From JAAFHB01 sp963675995 (GTDB taxonomy: Bacteria > Bacteroidota > Bacteroidia > Bacteroidales > Prolixibacteraceae): a DNA stretch of 64,000 bases. The position numbers were made by a program, and so were the translations under genes. Location of the stretch: contig CAXXIY010000002.1 in NCBI GenBank assembly GCA_963675995.2, positions 1,302,001-1,366,000 of the forward strand, in the 5' to 3' direction. Under the pieces are notes generated by a model. The model saw only the letters and a program-made list of their open reading frames with translations. It ran no database searches and was not told where the DNA came from. Positions 20,003-29,811 of this stretch are shown piece by piece (position 1 is the first letter of the stretch; each line of letters opens with the position of its first letter).

Positions 20003-21556
20003 ATGAATTCATTCTTTAAGAAAACGTCCCCTTACAAAACATTTCTGTTCTCCTTACTTGGTTTGGGATGGATATTTTCGGCAAATGCAAAAGTTTATGA
20101 CATTACTGATTTTGGGGCAAAAGGAGACTCTTTTACGTTGAACTCTAAAGCCATTCAACGGGCAATTGATGAATGCGCCGCCAATGGCGGTGGTACAGTT
20201 TACTTTCCTGCAGGAACTTATATTTCTGGAACAATATGGTTAAAAGACAACATCCATCTCTACCTTGAATCAGGAGCTACATTGGAATGTTCGACAGATG
20301 TGAGCCAGTTTCCACTACAAACTTCAAAGATGGTTTCGCTCAGACCCCGGTGTTATAGCCTGATCTATGCTGAGAATAAATTCAATATATCGATATCAGG
20401 CAATGGAGCCATTGTCGGACAAGGGAATAAAAAGCCCTATCACATTAATCATAAGAATCAGGATGCCGCTATTGTCAGACCAAAGGTTATATGCATGATT
20501 GAGTGCAAAAATGTAAAGATCAGGGATATTACATTGAAAAACTCGCCATTTTGGATGCAGCATTATTTGGCATGCGAAGACTTGCTGATTGATGGTATAA
20601 CGGTATCTAACCGCCGATCGAGTGTCAACAATGACGGTATTGACATTGATTGCTGCAGGAATGTCAGGATATCCAACTGCAACATAAACAGTGAAGATGA
20701 TGCCATCGTTTTGAAGAGTACATCCAACAGATTATGTGAGAATGTTACCATCAACGGATGTGTTTTATCCAGTCATTGCAACGCTTTGAAATGTGGTACC
20801 GAGTCAAACGGAGGATTCAGGAATATCACGGTTTCCAATTGTGCAATCTTTGATACTTATTTATCGGGAATTGCACTTGAAATAGTGGATGGTGGAGTTT
20901 TGGACCTGGTTAATATTTCTAATATTACCATGAACAGGGTGAACAATCCCCTTTTCATAAAATTGGGCAACCGTGCCCGTCCTTATGGTGAAAATATCAA
21001 ACCTCAGGGAATAGGAGAGATGAAAAATATTCAAATCAGTAATGTTCAGGCGAACGAAGTGGGGGAGTTTGTTGAGATACCTGAAATGGAATTTTCCCAT
21101 CATAATGCACGTCCAAAAGCTGCAGCGATATTCATTGACGGATTGCCCGAAAGGAACATCTGCAATATCAGCCTGGAAAATTTTTTTATCAATTTTAAGG
21201 GAGGTGGAACAAAACAGGATGCACTTACTGAAGTACCTGTACTACCCAAAGCATATCCTGAATATTCTTCTTATGGTGATATCCGACCTTCGTATGGTTT
21301 CTATTGCCGGTTTACGTCGCAGTTAAACCTTAAGAATATAGTCGTTGCTCATGAAAAAGAGGATGATCGCCCGGCTTACATTTTTGATTACGTGGATCAC
21401 CTTGTTTTGGATAATATTGGCGGGGATACCCAGGGAAATGGCGAACCAGCGGCGACACTGATCCATTGCGGAAGTTCTTATTTAAAAGAGAATCCAGAAA
21501 GGATCAAAAAGAAGGATATAAAAATAGACCGGTATTCGAAACTCACCGTTAACTGA
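20003..21556 (+). CDS. Glycoside hydrolase family 28 (polygalacturonase-like)
   Basis: This 517-residue protein has a signal peptide to about residue 30 (SANAKVYDITDFGAKGD). The right-handed parallel beta-helix shows the family start (AIDECAANGGGTVYFPAGTY). Catalytic acids appear as NNDGIDID (D211, D214, D216) and EDDAIVLKS (D232, D233), followed by SHCNALKCG at the site of the family's GHG histidine. The Gly to Ser and Gly to Cys changes there are unusual. GH28 enzymes hydrolyse alpha-linked galacturonate or xylogalacturonate, and many Bacteroidota members act on rhamnogalacturonan side chains. It sits 17 nt after the DUF4091 gene. Confidence 0.9.
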   Translation: MNSFFKKTSPYKTFLFSLLGLGWIFSANAKVYDITDFGAKGDSFTLNSKAIQRAIDECAANGGGTVYFPAGTYISGTIWLKDNIHLYLESGATLECSTDVSQFPLQTSKMVSLRPRCYSLIYAENKFNISISGNGAIVGQGNKKPYHINHKNQDAAIVRPKVICMIECKNVKIRDITLKNSPFWMQHYLACEDLLIDGITVSNRRSSVNNDGIDIDCCRNVRISNCNINSEDDAIVLKSTSNRLCENVTINGCVLSSHCNALKCGTESNGGFRNITVSNCAIFDTYLSGIALEIVDGGVLDLVNISNITMNRVNNPLFIKLGNRARPYGENIKPQGIGEMKNIQISNVQANEVGEFVEIPEMEFSHHNARPKAAAIFIDGLPERNICNISLENFFINFKGGGTKQDALTEVPVLPKAYPEYSSYGDIRPSYGFYCRFTSQLNLKNIVVAHEKEDDRPAYIFDYVDHLVLDNIGGDTQGNGEPAATLIHCGSSYLKENPERIKKKDIKIDRYSKLTVN

Positions 21557-21722
21557 TTGATTTGGATAAGCGATTTGGTAGCTTTTAAAAAACAAATTAT
21601 ATGCCGATAAGTAATTGTCAATTGATAACGTTCAAATTTCAATACCTTTCCTTATTGACTTTTTGCAATTTATAAGGATAAATTTTCGATATTGAATTAT
21701 ACCGGTTAATTAAATTATTACC

Positions 21723-21740
21723 AGGTTCCTGCACGAACCT
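21723..21740 (+). promoter_or_regulatory. Hairpin 22 nt before the first GH92 gene
   Basis: AGGTTC and GAACCT form a perfect 6-bp stem around CTGCAC. It lies in the 206-nt gap 21557-21762, the longest gap within the enzyme run. That gap may hold an internal promoter, but I see no convincing TTTG/TAnnTTTG pair. Confidence 0.35.
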
Positions 21741-21762
21741 CATAAATACAAATATTTTTAAA

Positions 21763-24036
21763 ATGAGACATTCAGCAAAATATTGGAAGGTGGTTACCGT
21801 AATTCTTCTGGTGGTGCTACTCATCTCCTGTTCCACCTCCACAAAGCGTCCGGTCGATTTTGTCGATCCGTTTATTTGTTCCGAGGGTGACCACGGTCAG
21901 TGGGATCCTTCAGCTACAGTGCCGTTCGGGATGGTCAAGCTGGGGGCGGATACCTATCCCAGCAGTTTAACCGGCGATGGTGATTTTGCCCATTCAGGCT
22001 ATAACTATTCCGACACCATTGTGCGTGGATTTAGTCATTTTCATAAAGGAAGTTCGGGAGGTGGACGTGTTGGCGATCGTGCCGGACGGTTGTCTATCAT
22101 CCCATTTTCGCATGAACCGCTTGACACCTTTTTGAGGAATCCGCTGGCAGTGATGGATAAAAAATCAGAGAAAGCAATTGCTGGCTACTATGCTGTAAAG
22201 CTGAAAGAGGATAATATTCTGGCCGAACTTTCAGCGACTGCTCATACTGGAATTCACAGGTATTCATTTGCCAAAGGAAAACCAGCCCGTCTGTTTTTGA
22301 ATGAAGGGAATCTGGCCCGATCAGCATATTTGTCAGTTAAGATGGTTGATAATCAACATTTGGAAGGATTTTTAGCAACCTTCTCTGGCATTCATTTTGT
22401 TATTGAATTCAGCGAACCAATAAAAAGCGGAAAGAGTTGGAATGGTAAAGAAGTTCAGGAGAGAACCACTTTGGACAAAGTTAATAATGGTGGTCTGATC
22501 TGTGATTTTGGCGATCTGCATGGCAAATCACTGCTTGTAAAAATTGGGATCTCTCTAAACAGTCGCGAGGCAGCCCAAACTAGTCTGAAAGCAGAATGTG
22601 CCGGCTGGAATTTCGAAAGAGTAAAGAACCGGGCTTCAGATTTATGGAATGAACAGCTTGAAAATCTTGAGGTGAAAGGGGATGATGAATACAAAACAAT
22701 TTTCTATACGGCACTTTTTCATACCTGCTTTCTTCCTACCGTGATCAGCGATCCCGATGGTTCCTATCCGGGTATGGATCATCAGGTGCATAAAGCCGAA
22801 GGTTACAAACATTATCACGATTTTGCATTTTGGGATTCGTTCCGAACTAAATATCCGCTTTATAGTCTATTTGTACCAGGCGCCTATCGCGACATTGTGA
22901 AGTCGTTACGTGATGTTTATGAACAGGCCGATAATTGTGCCCCTTTCCCCAATACAGATCACAAACCACATGGTTCTGATTTCAGTTATAAAGGAAAAAA
23001 TGGTTATCAGCCGTTTAGTAATTGTCGACACGAACATATGCTGATGGTTGTTGTTGACGCCTGGTCTAAGGGTTTGTTTGACATGGATATGAAAAAAGTC
23101 TATCCTTTCCTGAAACGAGAAGCTTTGATACAAATGCCTGAAAGGTATGATTCAATCGGGTATATTCCTGCACGTCCGGATCAAACCGGTGAATATTGCT
23201 GGGATAATTGGTGTGTGGCACAGGTAGCCAGCTCCCTGGGTAATCAGCAGGATTACGATTATCTGATGAAACGATCGGAATACTGGCAGAATACTTGGGA
23301 TCCGTCGATCAAATATTTTCGTGCACGTGGCGCTGATGGAAAATGGCTTGACTTTCCCGAAGACCCGGCCATGAATCGTGAGAAATATACCTACGAAGGG
23401 TCTAAATGGCAGTATCGATGGAATATTCTCCATGATATCCCTTCACTGATCGACAAATTCGGAGGCAAAGAGAGCTTTGTGAAGGAGTTGGAGTATTTTT
23501 TTGACCACGATCTTTACACTGCCGGGAACCAGATCGACTTGCAGGCGCCGTTCCTTTTTAATCAGGGTGGCGCTCCCTGGCTTTCGCAAAAATGGGTGCA
23601 TAAAATTCTGACCGAACCTATTGTCCAGAAATACGGTACGCATAATTTTTTCCCGAAACCTATTTTCGATCGGGTTTATAAAACAACTCCCGATGGTTAT
23701 CTCGAAGAGATGGACGATGATTACGGCTGTATGTCGGCCTGGTATGCGATGAGTGCGATGGGACTTTACCAGGTTTGTCCGGGTAATCCGGTTTACCAAC
23801 TGACTGCTCCGATTTTTAGTCATGTAACGATTCATCTTGATCCAAAAATTTATTCAGGAAAATCGTTTACAATTCAGGCAAATCATCTGAGCAAAGAGAA
23901 TTATTATATCCAATCGGCGACTTTCAACGGAAAGACCTTCACCCGATCGTGGATTACCCATCAAGAAATTGCAAAAGGAGGTGAACTCATTTTTGAAATG
24001 GGTCCAAACCCAAACAAAGAGTGGGGCATTTTATAA
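21763..24036 (+). CDS. Glycoside hydrolase family 92 exo-alpha-mannosidase, lipoprotein
   Basis: This 757-residue protein has a lipobox at LLISCS (Cys near residue 24), so it is probably membrane-anchored. The GH92 start is clear (VDFVDPFICSEGDHGQWDP, VPFGMVKLG). The likely catalytic acid is E545 in YEGSKWQYRW. The base pair lies in MDDDYGCMSAWYAMSAMG (D651-D653), where many family members read GN(E/D)D; the residue before the Asp pair is altered here. GH92 enzymes are calcium-dependent inverting alpha-mannosidases acting on N-glycans, fungal mannan or mannose-1-phosphate diesters. The retained Glu argues for ordinary glycoside cleavage. A second GH92 lies at 31073. Confidence 0.93.
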   Translation: MRHSAKYWKVVTVILLVVLLISCSTSTKRPVDFVDPFICSEGDHGQWDPSATVPFGMVKLGADTYPSSLTGDGDFAHSGYNYSDTIVRGFSHFHKGSSGGGRVGDRAGRLSIIPFSHEPLDTFLRNPLAVMDKKSEKAIAGYYAVKLKEDNILAELSATAHTGIHRYSFAKGKPARLFLNEGNLARSAYLSVKMVDNQHLEGFLATFSGIHFVIEFSEPIKSGKSWNGKEVQERTTLDKVNNGGLICDFGDLHGKSLLVKIGISLNSREAAQTSLKAECAGWNFERVKNRASDLWNEQLENLEVKGDDEYKTIFYTALFHTCFLPTVISDPDGSYPGMDHQVHKAEGYKHYHDFAFWDSFRTKYPLYSLFVPGAYRDIVKSLRDVYEQADNCAPFPNTDHKPHGSDFSYKGKNGYQPFSNCRHEHMLMVVVDAWSKGLFDMDMKKVYPFLKREALIQMPERYDSIGYIPARPDQTGEYCWDNWCVAQVASSLGNQQDYDYLMKRSEYWQNTWDPSIKYFRARGADGKWLDFPEDPAMNREKYTYEGSKWQYRWNILHDIPSLIDKFGGKESFVKELEYFFDHDLYTAGNQIDLQAPFLFNQGGAPWLSQKWVHKILTEPIVQKYGTHNFFPKPIFDRVYKTTPDGYLEEMDDDYGCMSAWYAMSAMGLYQVCPGNPVYQLTAPIFSHVTIHLDPKIYSGKSFTIQANHLSKENYYIQSATFNGKTFTRSWITHQEIAKGGELIFEMGPNPNKEWGIL

Positions 24037-24060
24037 GGCTATAACATTATTCTGAAGATC

Positions 24061-25215
24061 ATGAAAATATGTGTTTATGTGTCAAAGTGCCTGCCAGGAA
24101 GAAAGTTGGCTCTTTTGTTTTTCAGCATTGGATTATTATCCCAATCGCTTTTTGCCTATGAACATCCGGGTGGGATGCATTCCAAAGCGCAGATTCAATT
24201 TGTAAAGCAACAAATCAGACTCAAAAATGAGATCTATATTAGGGCATTTCAACAGCTTATAAAATTGGCTGATACTGCTATGCTGCAGGAGCATCACGCC
24301 TTGGCCAATTTCAGTATCCCGGGATATTATAAAAAGCCGGCTGAACATGTTAAAAACTCAACCAGCCTTGAGACAGATGCCTTCAATGCTTATGCCTGTG
24401 CGCTTGCATGGCAACTCAGTGGTAAAAAGCGATACGCCACACATGCATTGTATTTTATCGATGCATGGAGCCATCTCAATAAATTGTATTCCGATAGCGA
24501 TGGACCGTTGGTAATGAGCTTTACCGGATCGGGGATGGTGATGGCTGCGGAACTGATGTCCGGTTACAAAGGTTGGAAAAATGAGGACAAACAATTTTTT
24601 AATGATTGGTTGACAAACGTTTATCGCAAAGCTGCAAATGAGATACGGAACCGGAAAAACAATTGGGCAGATTGGGGACGGTTCGGGTCATCACTTTCTG
24701 CCTATTATTTAAATGATTCACTGGACCTAAAAGAAGATATCCGGCTTTTTAAGTCCGATCTCTTCGATAAAATTGCCGATGACGGACATATGCCGGCGGA
24801 GACTAAAAGGGGGGCAAATGGGATCTGGTACACCTATTTTTCACTCGCACCTATGACCGCAATGGCATGGGTAGCTTATAATGCTACAGGGGAGAACCTT
24901 TTCACTTTACAGAAAGATGGTCGTTCTATTAAGTCGGCCCTTGACTATCTGCTCTATTACAACCAACATCCGGATGAGTGGAAGTGGTTTAAAAATCCCG
25001 TTCAGGGTACACATGAGAGTAAATTCTCGGACCTGGATTTAAAAACGAATTATTCCTTCTGGCCGGCGAATTTACTTGAAGCAATGGCAGGTATATACGG
25101 AGATGATCGTTATATCAGATATGTAACTCCCTATCGACCTTTATGCTATGAGAAACATCATTTTGCCTGGGTATTCACAACACTTATGCCCGTAATGCCG
25201 GATGGATATAAATAA
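24061..25215 (+). CDS. Alginate-lyase-family secreted protein
   Basis: This 384-residue protein has a signal peptide ending near residue 32 (SQSLFAYEHPGG). The body is an alpha/alpha toroid of the alginate_lyase domain type (PF05426): HPGGMHSKAQIQFVKQQI, LETDAFNAYACALAWQLSG, NNWADWGRFGSSLSAYYL, ETKRGANGIWYTYFSLAPM. Members cleave alginate or other uronate polymers by beta-elimination, but many genomic copies act on unknown substrates. No other alginate-pathway gene (PL6, PL17, kdgF) is visible, so true alginate use is unlikely. Start ATG 24061 lies 24 nt after the GH92 stop, so they probably share a transcript. Confidence 0.8.
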   Translation: MKICVYVSKCLPGRKLALLFFSIGLLSQSLFAYEHPGGMHSKAQIQFVKQQIRLKNEIYIRAFQQLIKLADTAMLQEHHALANFSIPGYYKKPAEHVKNSTSLETDAFNAYACALAWQLSGKKRYATHALYFIDAWSHLNKLYSDSDGPLVMSFTGSGMVMAAELMSGYKGWKNEDKQFFNDWLTNVYRKAANEIRNRKNNWADWGRFGSSLSAYYLNDSLDLKEDIRLFKSDLFDKIADDGHMPAETKRGANGIWYTYFSLAPMTAMAWVAYNATGENLFTLQKDGRSIKSALDYLLYYNQHPDEWKWFKNPVQGTHESKFSDLDLKTNYSFWPANLLEAMAGIYGDDRYIRYVTPYRPLCYEKHHFAWVFTTLMPVMPDGYK

Positions 25216-25256
25216 AACAACCATTCATTGTTAATTAAAGATAACTCTGTCAAATC

Positions 25257-26201
25257 ATGAAAAGACTGCTTAATATTTGTCTGTTTATCCTGGCATTTAG
25301 TGCGCTGGCATTGAATTCTATTGCCCAGCCGGATACTTTGTCATTTCTACACATAACGGATTTGCATTTGATTCATAATCTGGATGCCTACCAGCCGGAT
25401 TTGGCTCAGAGCCGGAAACATTTTGGACAGGGAGAAGTTCCGTTAAAGCAATTTTTAAGGACAATGCCCCGGAAAACAAACAGTAATCTGGTGATTGCCA
25501 CAGGTGATTTGGTCGATTTTTATAAAGGTGAAGCGCGTAATGGCGAAATGACCGATCTTCAGGTTGAACAATTTTCGCATCTTATCAGATGCTGTAAGGT
25601 ACCGGTACTCCTGACCCTGGGAAATCACGATATTTCTGCTTATAAATGGAAAGATACAATTCGGATTGCGACCCAAAGTGTAGCAGGACAGGCACGTGCA
25701 GCATGGATCCATCATATTCCCTGCTTCAGGGAGGGGACCTATTACAGCCGTATTTTTGAAGTAAAAGGGAGAACTTATCGTCTGATTTTCCTCGATGATG
25801 GTTACAATACCCTTCTTAAGGGAGAACAGGGGGCACTTCCTTATATCGACAAAGCCCAATTGCACTGGTTAAAAGATCAGTTTCTGCAATCGTCTGATGA
25901 TGTCAAAATAGTATTTATGCACCTCCCTTTAACCGCAGCAAATTCTCCAGCTGGATACCCTTCAGAACTTTATACGCTCCTGACTAAATATCCCTCCGCC
26001 AGATTGATACTTGCCGGACACAACCATAAAAATGCCATTCAAAGATTCGCTTTCCCGGAAGACCAAAAGATGGTGCAGGTTCAAACAGGTGCATTTGGAC
26101 AAAATCCAATGAATTGGCGTCTTATAAAGCTGACAAAGGACCAGATTCTAATCTCGTTTCCTGGCAAAACAGTGACTGAATTAGTAATTCCGGTTAAATA
26201 A
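25257..26201 (+). CDS. Secreted calcineurin-like metallophosphoesterase
   Basis: This 314-residue protein has a signal peptide to about residue 23. All five metallophosphoesterase motifs are seen: HITDLHL, ATGDLVDF, TLGNHD, FMHLPL and AGHNHKN. The family cleaves phosphomonoesters or phosphodiesters using a two-metal centre. The closest type is the periplasmic/secreted phosphodiesterase group, which lacks the fibronectin and PA14 parts of the purple acid phosphatase-like protein at 11536. It is one of several phosphoester hydrolases in this locus. Substrate not known. Confidence 0.88.
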   Translation: MKRLLNICLFILAFSALALNSIAQPDTLSFLHITDLHLIHNLDAYQPDLAQSRKHFGQGEVPLKQFLRTMPRKTNSNLVIATGDLVDFYKGEARNGEMTDLQVEQFSHLIRCCKVPVLLTLGNHDISAYKWKDTIRIATQSVAGQARAAWIHHIPCFREGTYYSRIFEVKGRTYRLIFLDDGYNTLLKGEQGALPYIDKAQLHWLKDQFLQSSDDVKIVFMHLPLTAANSPAGYPSELYTLLTKYPSARLILAGHNHKNAIQRFAFPEDQKMVQVQTGAFGQNPMNWRLIKLTKDQILISFPGKTVTELVIPVK

Positions 26202-26233
26202 GAAAGTGTTAATTCACCGTATTATAATATACA

Positions 26234-27872
26234 ATGAATAAAAAGTTTACCCGACGATCATTTGTATCCACGACCTTGTCAGGATTGGGGGGTGTCGCGC
26301 TGGGTAGTTCAGCTGGATTGTTGACGGACCCAGAAGAAATAAAGGGTAAAGTCGGGGATTCAAAAGCGAAGTCCCTTTTTGCCACTACCGATTTTAGTGA
26401 TAATGTATTGATCAATCACCAGGGAACCAGGTATGGATCACCTGCAGTTCGATCAGAGGATTATTATAGCAACAACCGCTGCTTTATGAACCGTAAGCAA
26501 CTGGATGAGCTACATCAATTTCTGGCTTCTGTCGGTGTTACACGTCATCAATGGATAGTCGATACGATGTGGAAATTGTATGATGATTATCCTTATGGAT
26601 TTGATTTACTGGCTGAAACCGCAAAATCGGCTAAAAAGTTTGGGATTGAGTTTTATGCGGTGATCAAACCTTTCGAAGGCGGCTGCTTTGGAACTATTTT
26701 ACCCTCCACAATGCCTTGTCCTGAGGGAGCTGGAGCAATTAAAGATTTACGCGGGATATTCCCAACCGTCCGTCCGTTTGTCGCAGCTAATCCATCGCTA
26801 AGTTTGAAACGGAGACCGGAATCTTTCGATTGTACCCAGCCGGTTTCGACGATTCGACTGGTGAAAGGAGATGACCGGCCAATTCGCGTAAAAGCTGAGG
26901 ATCTCTCAATCTGGACAAGTACAACGAATAATCATTTTATACGTTACAATGGTCCTCGCTCTTTTCGTGAAACAATTGAAAAGAGGTACCGGTTTCCCTA
27001 TTGGCGGAAATGCCGGATTCTGCATCTGGAAGGTTTACAAATCCCATTGGATCACAAATATGTTTTGATTAAATGTACTTTGGCTGATGAAATGGGGAAT
27101 TTCACCAATGAAAAAGGGAATATTTTGGAACTCGTTGGAGGGGATGGGAAAATCCTTCCCCACACCCTGAGTACCGGACCTGTAAAACTGGAGGAGCATG
27201 ATAGCTTCTATCAGTCAAAACTCATGAAGAAAGTAGTTCGCTATTTGCAATTTCCGGAGGTCCGGTCCGAAATCGGTGACCGGGAAAGAATGAAGGAGCA
27301 TTATCGTGATTTTTACAGTTTCGGTGATTACAATACGGTCGATATGATAACTTTAGACAAAGAGGGTTATGTGGCGGCTGCCTGTGGAAAGCCTGAATAT
27401 ATCACTGGCCATTTGAACCCTGTCTATCCCGAGGTCAGGGAGCACTGGCTGGATTTTATCCGGTTTTGTCTTGACCGCGGTGCGGATGGGATCAATATTA
27501 AGTTCCGATCCTTATAATTTCGAATGGCAGTGGGAAACCTGGGTGAAAGAGATTGGTGATGCGTTTGAAATAAGGGGCATTTTTCAGGTTCGTCCATGGA
27601 ATATGGTAAAAGTAATAGACATTTTTAGCGCAGCTACCCGGAATGTCCATAAACCACTTTATCTACAGGGTGATTTTCATGGAATGACCTTTGATGGCCC
27701 TTTTGCCAGCTCAGAAGCTGAAATTGAAATGGTAAAAAACCATCCAGGACTGGATGGATACGTTTTTTACGAAACGGCAAATATTACCCGTCTGAACGAT
27801 AATGGCCAACTTGAAGGGAGCTCCGGAATCGAAGATATTTTGAAAAAATCTACCTTTGGGAAACGAAACTAA
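26234..27872 (+). pseudogene. Tat-exported TIM-barrel-like protein, interrupted by one frameshift
   Basis: The first part (26234-27517) starts with a twin-arginine leader (FTRRSFVSTTLSGLGG) and runs 427 residues. It stops just after GADGINIK. The second part continues in another frame from about 27500 to 27872 (SSDPYNFEWQWETWVKEIG). Deleting one A of the pair at 27500-27501 would join them as GINISSDPYNFEW and give about 545 residues. Both halves look well preserved, so this is a recent lesion or a sequencing error. The protein has barrel-like strands (IEFYAVIKPFEGG, QVRPWNMVKV) and a GADGI segment, and is probably a putative glycosidase-like protein. I do not recognise a named family. Confidence 0.75.
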
Positions 27873-27891
27873 GTAAAAAACATTAAGGATA

Positions 27892-28869
27892 ATGAAAATG
27901 AGAAAGCAAACAAAAATCGGGTTGGTCTTCCTTTTAGGAATGTTCACTTTTTTAAGCTCGCCAGCTAAAAAACCTTTAACCGATGGTGAAGGACGTCCAT
28001 TAATCGAAAAGATCGGGACTATTGACTGCGACATGGTTGAAACAACCCCTGTTGTGTTTAAAGATAAGGTTTACCGGTTCGAGTATGTTCGAAAAAACTA
28101 TTGGAATAATCAGACGGGCGATTCCTATTTCAGGTTTGTAAACCACGAAACTGGAAAGTCAACAACCCCATTTGCCAAAGGTTTCCATTTTGGAAGCGCT
28201 TATGTTTCTGATAATACAGTTTATGTAACTGCAGTTGACCGCGGAGATGGAGAACGAATTTTTATTTTTTCGTCCCATGACCTGGAAAACTGGGATAAAT
28301 GGATGGCTTTTGAGCTTCCCGGTTTTGGTATGTTCAATACCTCCCTGATTAAAGTAGACAAAAAGTTTGTACTGATGTTTGAGGTGGGGAAGCCTGCTAA
28401 GGAGTGCGGAGTACGATTTACTGCGCGCTTTGCAACCTCCACCGATCTTAAAAACTGGGAGATACTGTCCCGTGACCACAATTATGCCATGGACCGCTAT
28501 ACCGCTCCTCATTGTTTACGCTATCTCGATGGATATTATTACGACTTTTACCTTGAAGTACACGAAGGTTACGAAATGAGGGTTGTGCGGTCAAAAGATT
28601 TAATAAATTGGGAATCCAGCCCGTTAAATCCTGTACTGAAGGCCTCTGCAAAAGATAGGCAAATAGCAAACCACAACTTGTCAGATGATCTGGTACAGAA
28701 AATTACCACCTCAGAGGATTGTAATAATTCGGACATCGATTTTTGTGAGTACAATGGGAAATTGATTATCAATTATTCATGGGGAAATCAAAGGGGTAAG
28801 GAATTCCTGGCTGAAGCCGTTTATCACGGCACTTGGAAACAGTTTCTGAAAGGGTGGTTTCCGCAATAA
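27892..28869 (+). CDS. Secreted five-bladed beta-propeller glycosidase-like protein (GH43/GH32/GH130 type)
   Basis: This 325-residue protein has a signal peptide (KIGLVFLLGMFTFLSSPA). It has blade repeats with SSHDLENWDKW, SKDLINWESSPLNPVL and STDLKNWEIL, the pattern of clan GH-F/GH-J and GH130 propellers. Candidate active-site acids are in CDMVETTPVV, HCLRYLDGYYYDFYLE and SDIDFCEYNGK. I cannot decide between these families from motifs. ATG 27892 and ATG 27898 are both possible; the upstream one is taken. It lies 19 nt after the frameshifted gene. Confidence 0.65.
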   Translation: MKMRKQTKIGLVFLLGMFTFLSSPAKKPLTDGEGRPLIEKIGTIDCDMVETTPVVFKDKVYRFEYVRKNYWNNQTGDSYFRFVNHETGKSTTPFAKGFHFGSAYVSDNTVYVTAVDRGDGERIFIFSSHDLENWDKWMAFELPGFGMFNTSLIKVDKKFVLMFEVGKPAKECGVRFTARFATSTDLKNWEILSRDHNYAMDRYTAPHCLRYLDGYYYDFYLEVHEGYEMRVVRSKDLINWESSPLNPVLKASAKDRQIANHNLSDDLVQKITTSEDCNNSDIDFCEYNGKLIINYSWGNQRGKEFLAEAVYHGTWKQFLKGWFPQ

Positions 28870-28885
28870 AATGGGAACTCAGGTT

Positions 28886-28917
28886 TATATTTAAATTTAA
28901 AATATATTTAAATTTAA
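28886..28917 (+). repeat. AT-only tandem repeat, 17-bp period
   Basis: TATATTTAAATTTAA occurs at 28886-28900 and again at 28903-28917, directly against the ATG of the next gene at 28919. The unit is also nearly self-complementary (ATTTAAAT). It may help an unstructured ribosome site or be a small slip duplication. Confidence 0.6.
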
Positions 28918-28918
28918 G

Positions 28919-29806
28919 ATGGTAATAAAAGCAGTTTATTTACAAATAGCTCTATCTTTATATTTCCTTGGATCGACTTATAGCTTTGCTAATCAAATAG
29001 ATCAACTGCCATATTCGGACAATAAAAAGCAGGCAGCTTCCATCCTAAAGCTTCCTGAACGCGGTTTATGTGCTCACCGGGGGGCTTCAAAAACACACCC
29101 CGAAAATACGCTTTCATCTTTTCGTGCTGCTGTTAAGGCTGGTGCACAGATGATTGAGTTTGATGTGTTTCTGACAAAAGAGAATCAAATGGTTGTTTTG
29201 CACGATGCAAACGTGGATCGTACCACAAACGGTACAGGGAAGGTTTCTGATCTTACGTTGGCTGAAATCAAGAAACTTGATGCTGGAAGCTGGAAAGCAC
29301 CGGAATTTTCAGGTGAACAGATTCCAACTTTGGAAGAGGTCCTCAGCATAATGCCATACAATATCTGGCTGAATGTTCATCTTAAGGGCGACGGGCGATT
29401 GTCCATACTAGTTGCCAACCTGATTAAAAATCAGGGGCGTTTACATCAGACTTTCCTTGCTTGCTCTGCCGTTGCTGCCCGTCAGGCAAAGGAGGCCGTT
29501 CCAGGTATTCTGATCTGTAATATGGAGAGGCAAGAGTCGGCTCATGAGTATGTCATCGGAACCATCAAGGCAAATGCCGATTTCATTCAACTCACCCGAT
29601 CAGACTACCCTGAATTCACCGCCGATGTAAAAAAACTGAAAGAAAGCGGGATAAAGGTGAACTATTATGGAACAGATGCACCAGAAACAATCCGGATGTT
29701 ATTTGAAAATGGCGTCGATTTCCCACTGGTTAATGATATTGTAGGTTTGATCGATATAGTCCGGGAACAAAATATCAAACCGTTGCAACCAATATTTAAA
29801 AAATAA
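28919..29806 (+). CDS. Glycerophosphodiester phosphodiesterase-family protein
   Basis: This 295-residue protein has a signal peptide-like start. The GDPD signature is complete: AHRGASKTHPENTLSSF (H53, R54), IEFDVFLTKENQMVVLHD (Glu/Asp metal ligands and second His) and DRTTNGTGKVSDLTL. The family cleaves glycerophosphodiesters to glycerol 3-phosphate plus an alcohol, using a metal ion. In a glycan locus it could remove glycerophosphate decorations or act on lipid-derived diesters. The ATG at 28919 has no Shine-Dalgarno and is preceded by an AT-only repeat. The next gene starts 5 nt after the stop. Confidence 0.9.
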   Translation: MVIKAVYLQIALSLYFLGSTYSFANQIDQLPYSDNKKQAASILKLPERGLCAHRGASKTHPENTLSSFRAAVKAGAQMIEFDVFLTKENQMVVLHDANVDRTTNGTGKVSDLTLAEIKKLDAGSWKAPEFSGEQIPTLEEVLSIMPYNIWLNVHLKGDGRLSILVANLIKNQGRLHQTFLACSAVAARQAKEAVPGILICNMERQESAHEYVIGTIKANADFIQLTRSDYPEFTADVKKLKESGIKVNYYGTDAPETIRMLFENGVDFPLVNDIVGLIDIVREQNIKPLQPIFKK

Positions 29807-29811
29807 AGAAG

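Noticed and set aside
24061..25215. A dedicated alginate-use locus
   Set aside because: Only one alginate-lyase-family protein is present, without other alginate lyases or downstream uronate genes; the surrounding enzymes fit other sugars.
27471..27872. A separate 133-residue gene
   Set aside because: It continues the protein of 26234-27517 in another frame and has no start signal, so it is the second half of a frameshifted gene.
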